This document shows positions 38,470-39,891 of a stretch of 39,891 nt of DNA, piece by piece. Each line of letters starts with the position of its first letter. Within the stretch, counting starts at the first letter, position 1. The translations under genes were made by a program, and so were the position numbers. The notes below the pieces were generated by a model. It did no database searches, was not told the origin of the DNA, and was given only the letters and a program-made list of their open reading frames with translations. This DNA is from a virus: the IMG/VR virus record IMGVR_UViG_3300018080_000318, positions 1 to 39,891 of that record, one strand, 5' to 3'.

Positions 38470-38826
38470 ATGCAGAGACTCGAGATTAACCCTTGTAATT
38501 GGGTAACGGAGAAAGTCTTTCTCAAAACTTATGCCGACGAAAAAAAGATCCGGATATCTTACGACGGTAAACACTGGGAGGAGTACCGGATCGAAAAGAG
38601 CTCGATCTCTTACGAGCTCGACGGCGAGAAAGTAACCGACGTATTTTATAAAGCGTATATGGAAAACGAGACCGAGTTTCCGATCGCCGTCGCGACGGAC
38701 TCGATCGACGGCGACGACTCCTCAATATGGGAGGCTTTCCATAACGAGATAAAAGAGGAGAGTCTCTCCAGGAGATCCGGTAATCCTTTCGTCGCTATCG
38801 CTCGCGTAATCTGTAACGTACTCTAA
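38470..38826 (+). CDS. First early gene, hypothetical, 118 aa
   Basis: Not recognised. ATG 38470 follows AAAAAGGAG; the frame is open further upstream but without a ribosome binding site and across the promoter. The sequence is charged and mixed alpha/beta (FLKTYADEKKIRISYDGKHWEEY, ISYELDGEKVTDVFYKAYMENE), with a C-terminal AIARVICNVL. As the first gene of the early unit it could be a host-takeover or regulatory protein. Confidence 0.65.
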   Translation: MQRLEINPCNWVTEKVFLKTYADEKKIRISYDGKHWEEYRIEKSSISYELDGEKVTDVFYKAYMENETEFPIAVATDSIDGDDSSIWEAFHNEIKEESLSRRSGNPFVAIARVICNVL

Positions 38827-38846
38827 AAAAGAGAGGAGCTTATACA

Positions 38847-39035
38847 ATGGCTAAAAGTCCTAAAGCTAATCAAGAGATCCGGCTCGATTATATCGACGAG
38901 AGGGATCGGATCGCGGCGGCTCAACTTATCGCGGAGCTCGTCCGTCAAGGCGTAACTTTTGAGTCGTTTACCGAAAACGTCTCCGAGAAAACTAAGAGCC
39001 TCGAGCTCGTAATCCAGTTTACAGGAGGTTACTAA
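38847..39035 (+). CDS. Hypothetical small protein, 62 aa
   Basis: Not recognised. An AAGAGAGGAG site lies 10 bases upstream. Mostly helical (ERDRIAAAQLIAELVRQGVTF) and ends with a strand (SLELVIQFTGGY). No zinc site or membrane helix. Confidence 0.6.
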   Translation: MAKSPKANQEIRLDYIDERDRIAAAQLIAELVRQGVTFESFTENVSEKTKSLELVIQFTGGY

Positions 39036-39416
39036 ATGAAAAAGACTTATCCTCATACGGAATTACACCCGATAAAAAAATGTACCGAATGTAATAAACC
39101 GATCAAGCGGAGACTCGTCGAGCAAAAGACGAAACCGGTCCGACTCTGTTACAAATGCTGGAGAAAGATCGAGAGAGCGAATCGGAGTAACGGCGAATAC
39201 TGTCAAATCTGCGGAGAGGAGATCAAGACTCGCGACGTCCCGATCGAGTCCGAGGCTAATAAAAAGATCGCTCGCTCTTTTCATACGGAGCGAGGTCGTA
39301 AGTATCAAGACGAGTACGGCGAGGGACCGGAGGACTTTTTCGATTACCGCGAGGAGAGGTACTGTCCGACTCACGACGCGGTCGACGATAAAGGTCTCCC
39401 GTTTTCCGAATACTAA
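39036..39416 (+). CDS. Zinc-finger-like protein, 126 aa
   Basis: Starts directly at the previous stop. It has several CxxC pairs: CTECNK (residues 16-19), CYKCWRK (about 38-41), CQICGEE (about 56-59), then a later Cys-His pair in RYCPTHD (near 109-112). The spacing of two CxxC pairs of about 20 residues suggests a zinc ribbon. The basic middle may bind nucleic acid. Candidate early regulator; function not known. Confidence 0.7.
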   Translation: MKKTYPHTELHPIKKCTECNKPIKRRLVEQKTKPVRLCYKCWRKIERANRSNGEYCQICGEEIKTRDVPIESEANKKIARSFHTERGRKYQDEYGEGPEDFFDYREERYCPTHDAVDDKGLPFSEY

Positions 39417-39443
39417 AACTCAACCGACGAGAAAGGATCTAAA

Positions 39444-39653
39444 ATGTCTAAACGTACTATCGAAACCCAGGAGCTCCCAGGAGGAAAGATCTTACTCAAA
39501 GAGGATACGCTTTCCGACGGGAGTAAAGTTTACTCGGTCGACCTCGTAACGGACGAGGGAGACGACGTTATCACGCTCGACGCCGAGACGGAGGATCACG
39601 CTCTCCGGATCTTTACGACGATCGTCGAGCTCGGGATCCTGGAGATATCATAA
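39444..39653 (+). CDS. Hypothetical small acidic protein, 69 aa
   Basis: Not recognised. It reads as a beta-rich domain (ETQELPGGKILLKEDTLSDG, KVYSVDLVTDEGDDVITL) with a terminal helix (HALRIFTTIVELGILEI). GAAAGGATC before ATG 39444 is a weak ribosome binding site. Its stop TAA at 39651-39653 leaves 97 bases before the nuclease gene. Confidence 0.6.
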   Translation: MSKRTIETQELPGGKILLKEDTLSDGSKVYSVDLVTDEGDDVITLDAETEDHALRIFTTIVELGILEIS

Positions 39654-39667
39654 ATCAACGTCTGAGA

Positions 39668-39724
39668 GGGAAAGGGCAAAGAGGGAGAGGGGATCCGGAG
39701 TCGCGGTCCCAGGATCGCGGCTCC
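39668..39724 (+). other. G-quadruplex motif followed by hairpin
   Basis: Four G-tracts: GGG at 39668, 39674 and 39683 and GGGG at 39689, with loops of 3, 6 and 3 nt, fit the standard intrastrand quadruplex pattern in a purine-rich run. It is followed by GGAGTCGCG (39697-39705) pairing with CGCGGCTCC (39716-39724), one wobble, loop 10. GGG runs are otherwise sparse in this phage. Possible roles are control of nuclease expression or replication pausing. Confidence 0.55.
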
Positions 39725-39750
39725 TAACTTTTACGACGAGAGGAGAAAAA

Positions 39751-39891
39751 ATGTCGGAGGATACTTTTTATTACGATTACGCTTTACGAGCGGTCGAGAG
39801 GTTGACGGACGCGGAGACTCCGTTATACCTCTCTCAAAGTCGAGTCCTAAGTTATCGATCCTGTCCGATGAAAGTCGCTTTTTCAATTTCC
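39751..39891 (+). CDS. Cas4/RecB-like nuclease, N-terminal part (3' end off window)
   Basis: Starts at ATG 39751 after GAGGAG. The 47 visible residues contain LSQSRVLSYRSCPMKVAF, the typical N-terminal helix and first iron-sulfur cysteine of Cas4/PD-(D/E)XK exonucleases. The catalytic core and remaining cysteines of such a protein appear at 2-847. Direct joining of the two window ends would put the halves one base out of frame, so some bases must be missing at the junction, or it is two separate copies. Confidence 0.72.
   Translation, partial: MSEDTFYYDYALRAVERLTDAETPLYLSQSRVLSYRSCPMKVAFSIS

Noticed and set aside
1-39891. tRNA genes, CRISPR arrays, integrase, insertion sequences
   Set aside because: No cloverleaf-like segment with CCA end, no regular spaced repeats, no recombinase or transposase motifs could be seen by reading.

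Overview
The window is almost a complete genome of a tailed double-stranded DNA phage with a siphovirus-type tail. About 45 genes are packed on the + strand and I support none on the - strand. Genes commonly overlap by 1 to 22 bases (TAATG junctions), and strong AAAGGAG/GGAGG ribosome binding sites and sigma70-type promoters indicate a bacterial host. A candidate lipoprotein gene hints at a diderm host, but the host cannot be named from the sequence. I see no integrase, repressor, tRNA or CRISPR array, so a strictly lytic life style is the simplest reading.

The two ends of the window encode the two ends of one Cas4/RecB-like nuclease: the N-terminus at 39751-39891 and the C-terminus at 2-847. 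The map is therefore probably circular or circularly permuted, with a short piece missing at the junction. On that map there are two transcription units. The early unit starts at a promoter island at 38180-38470, runs through the window end and re-enters at position 1 up to 10508. It carries small zinc-finger and unknown proteins, the nuclease, a RecT annealase, a DnaD-like replication initiator, an ASCH-like protein, a hook-bearing coiled-coil protein, a DUF5131 protein, a VRR-NUC nuclease, an SbcC-like ATPase, a second PD-(D/E)XK-type nuclease and a basic duplicated protein. No polymerase, primase or helicase is present, so it should use the host replisome plus recombination. A second control island (10525-10704: terminator, promoter, short hairpin RNA, terminator, promoter) separates it from the late unit.

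The late unit (10760-38120) is ordered terminase small and large subunits, a portal fused to a MuF-type head protein, Mu I-like protease/scaffold, DUF2190 decoration protein, major capsid protein, connector, tail terminator, Mu gpG-like protein, tail tube, tail chaperones, a short tape measure, hub/baseplate-like proteins, two fibre-like genes, and a lysis-like cluster (lipoprotein and a membrane protein, no recognisable endolysin). Head genes are Mu-like while the tail has no sheath.

The most notable signals are translational recoding events. The tail chaperone has a textbook -1 frameshift site (A AAA AAC, 7-nt spacer, 7-bp stem) at 25625-25663. Two tail/fibre genes contain an in-frame UGA (32693 and 34626) followed by continuing sense sequence in the same frame, each with a stem-loop 14-17 nt downstream, while every other gene ends in TAA or TAG. 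Other points of interest are the candidate small RNA with its own promoter and terminator, a G-quadruplex motif plus hairpin before the nuclease, direct repeats at the early promoter, and an extreme base-word bias (GATC, CCWGG and CpG high, TpG and CpA low).
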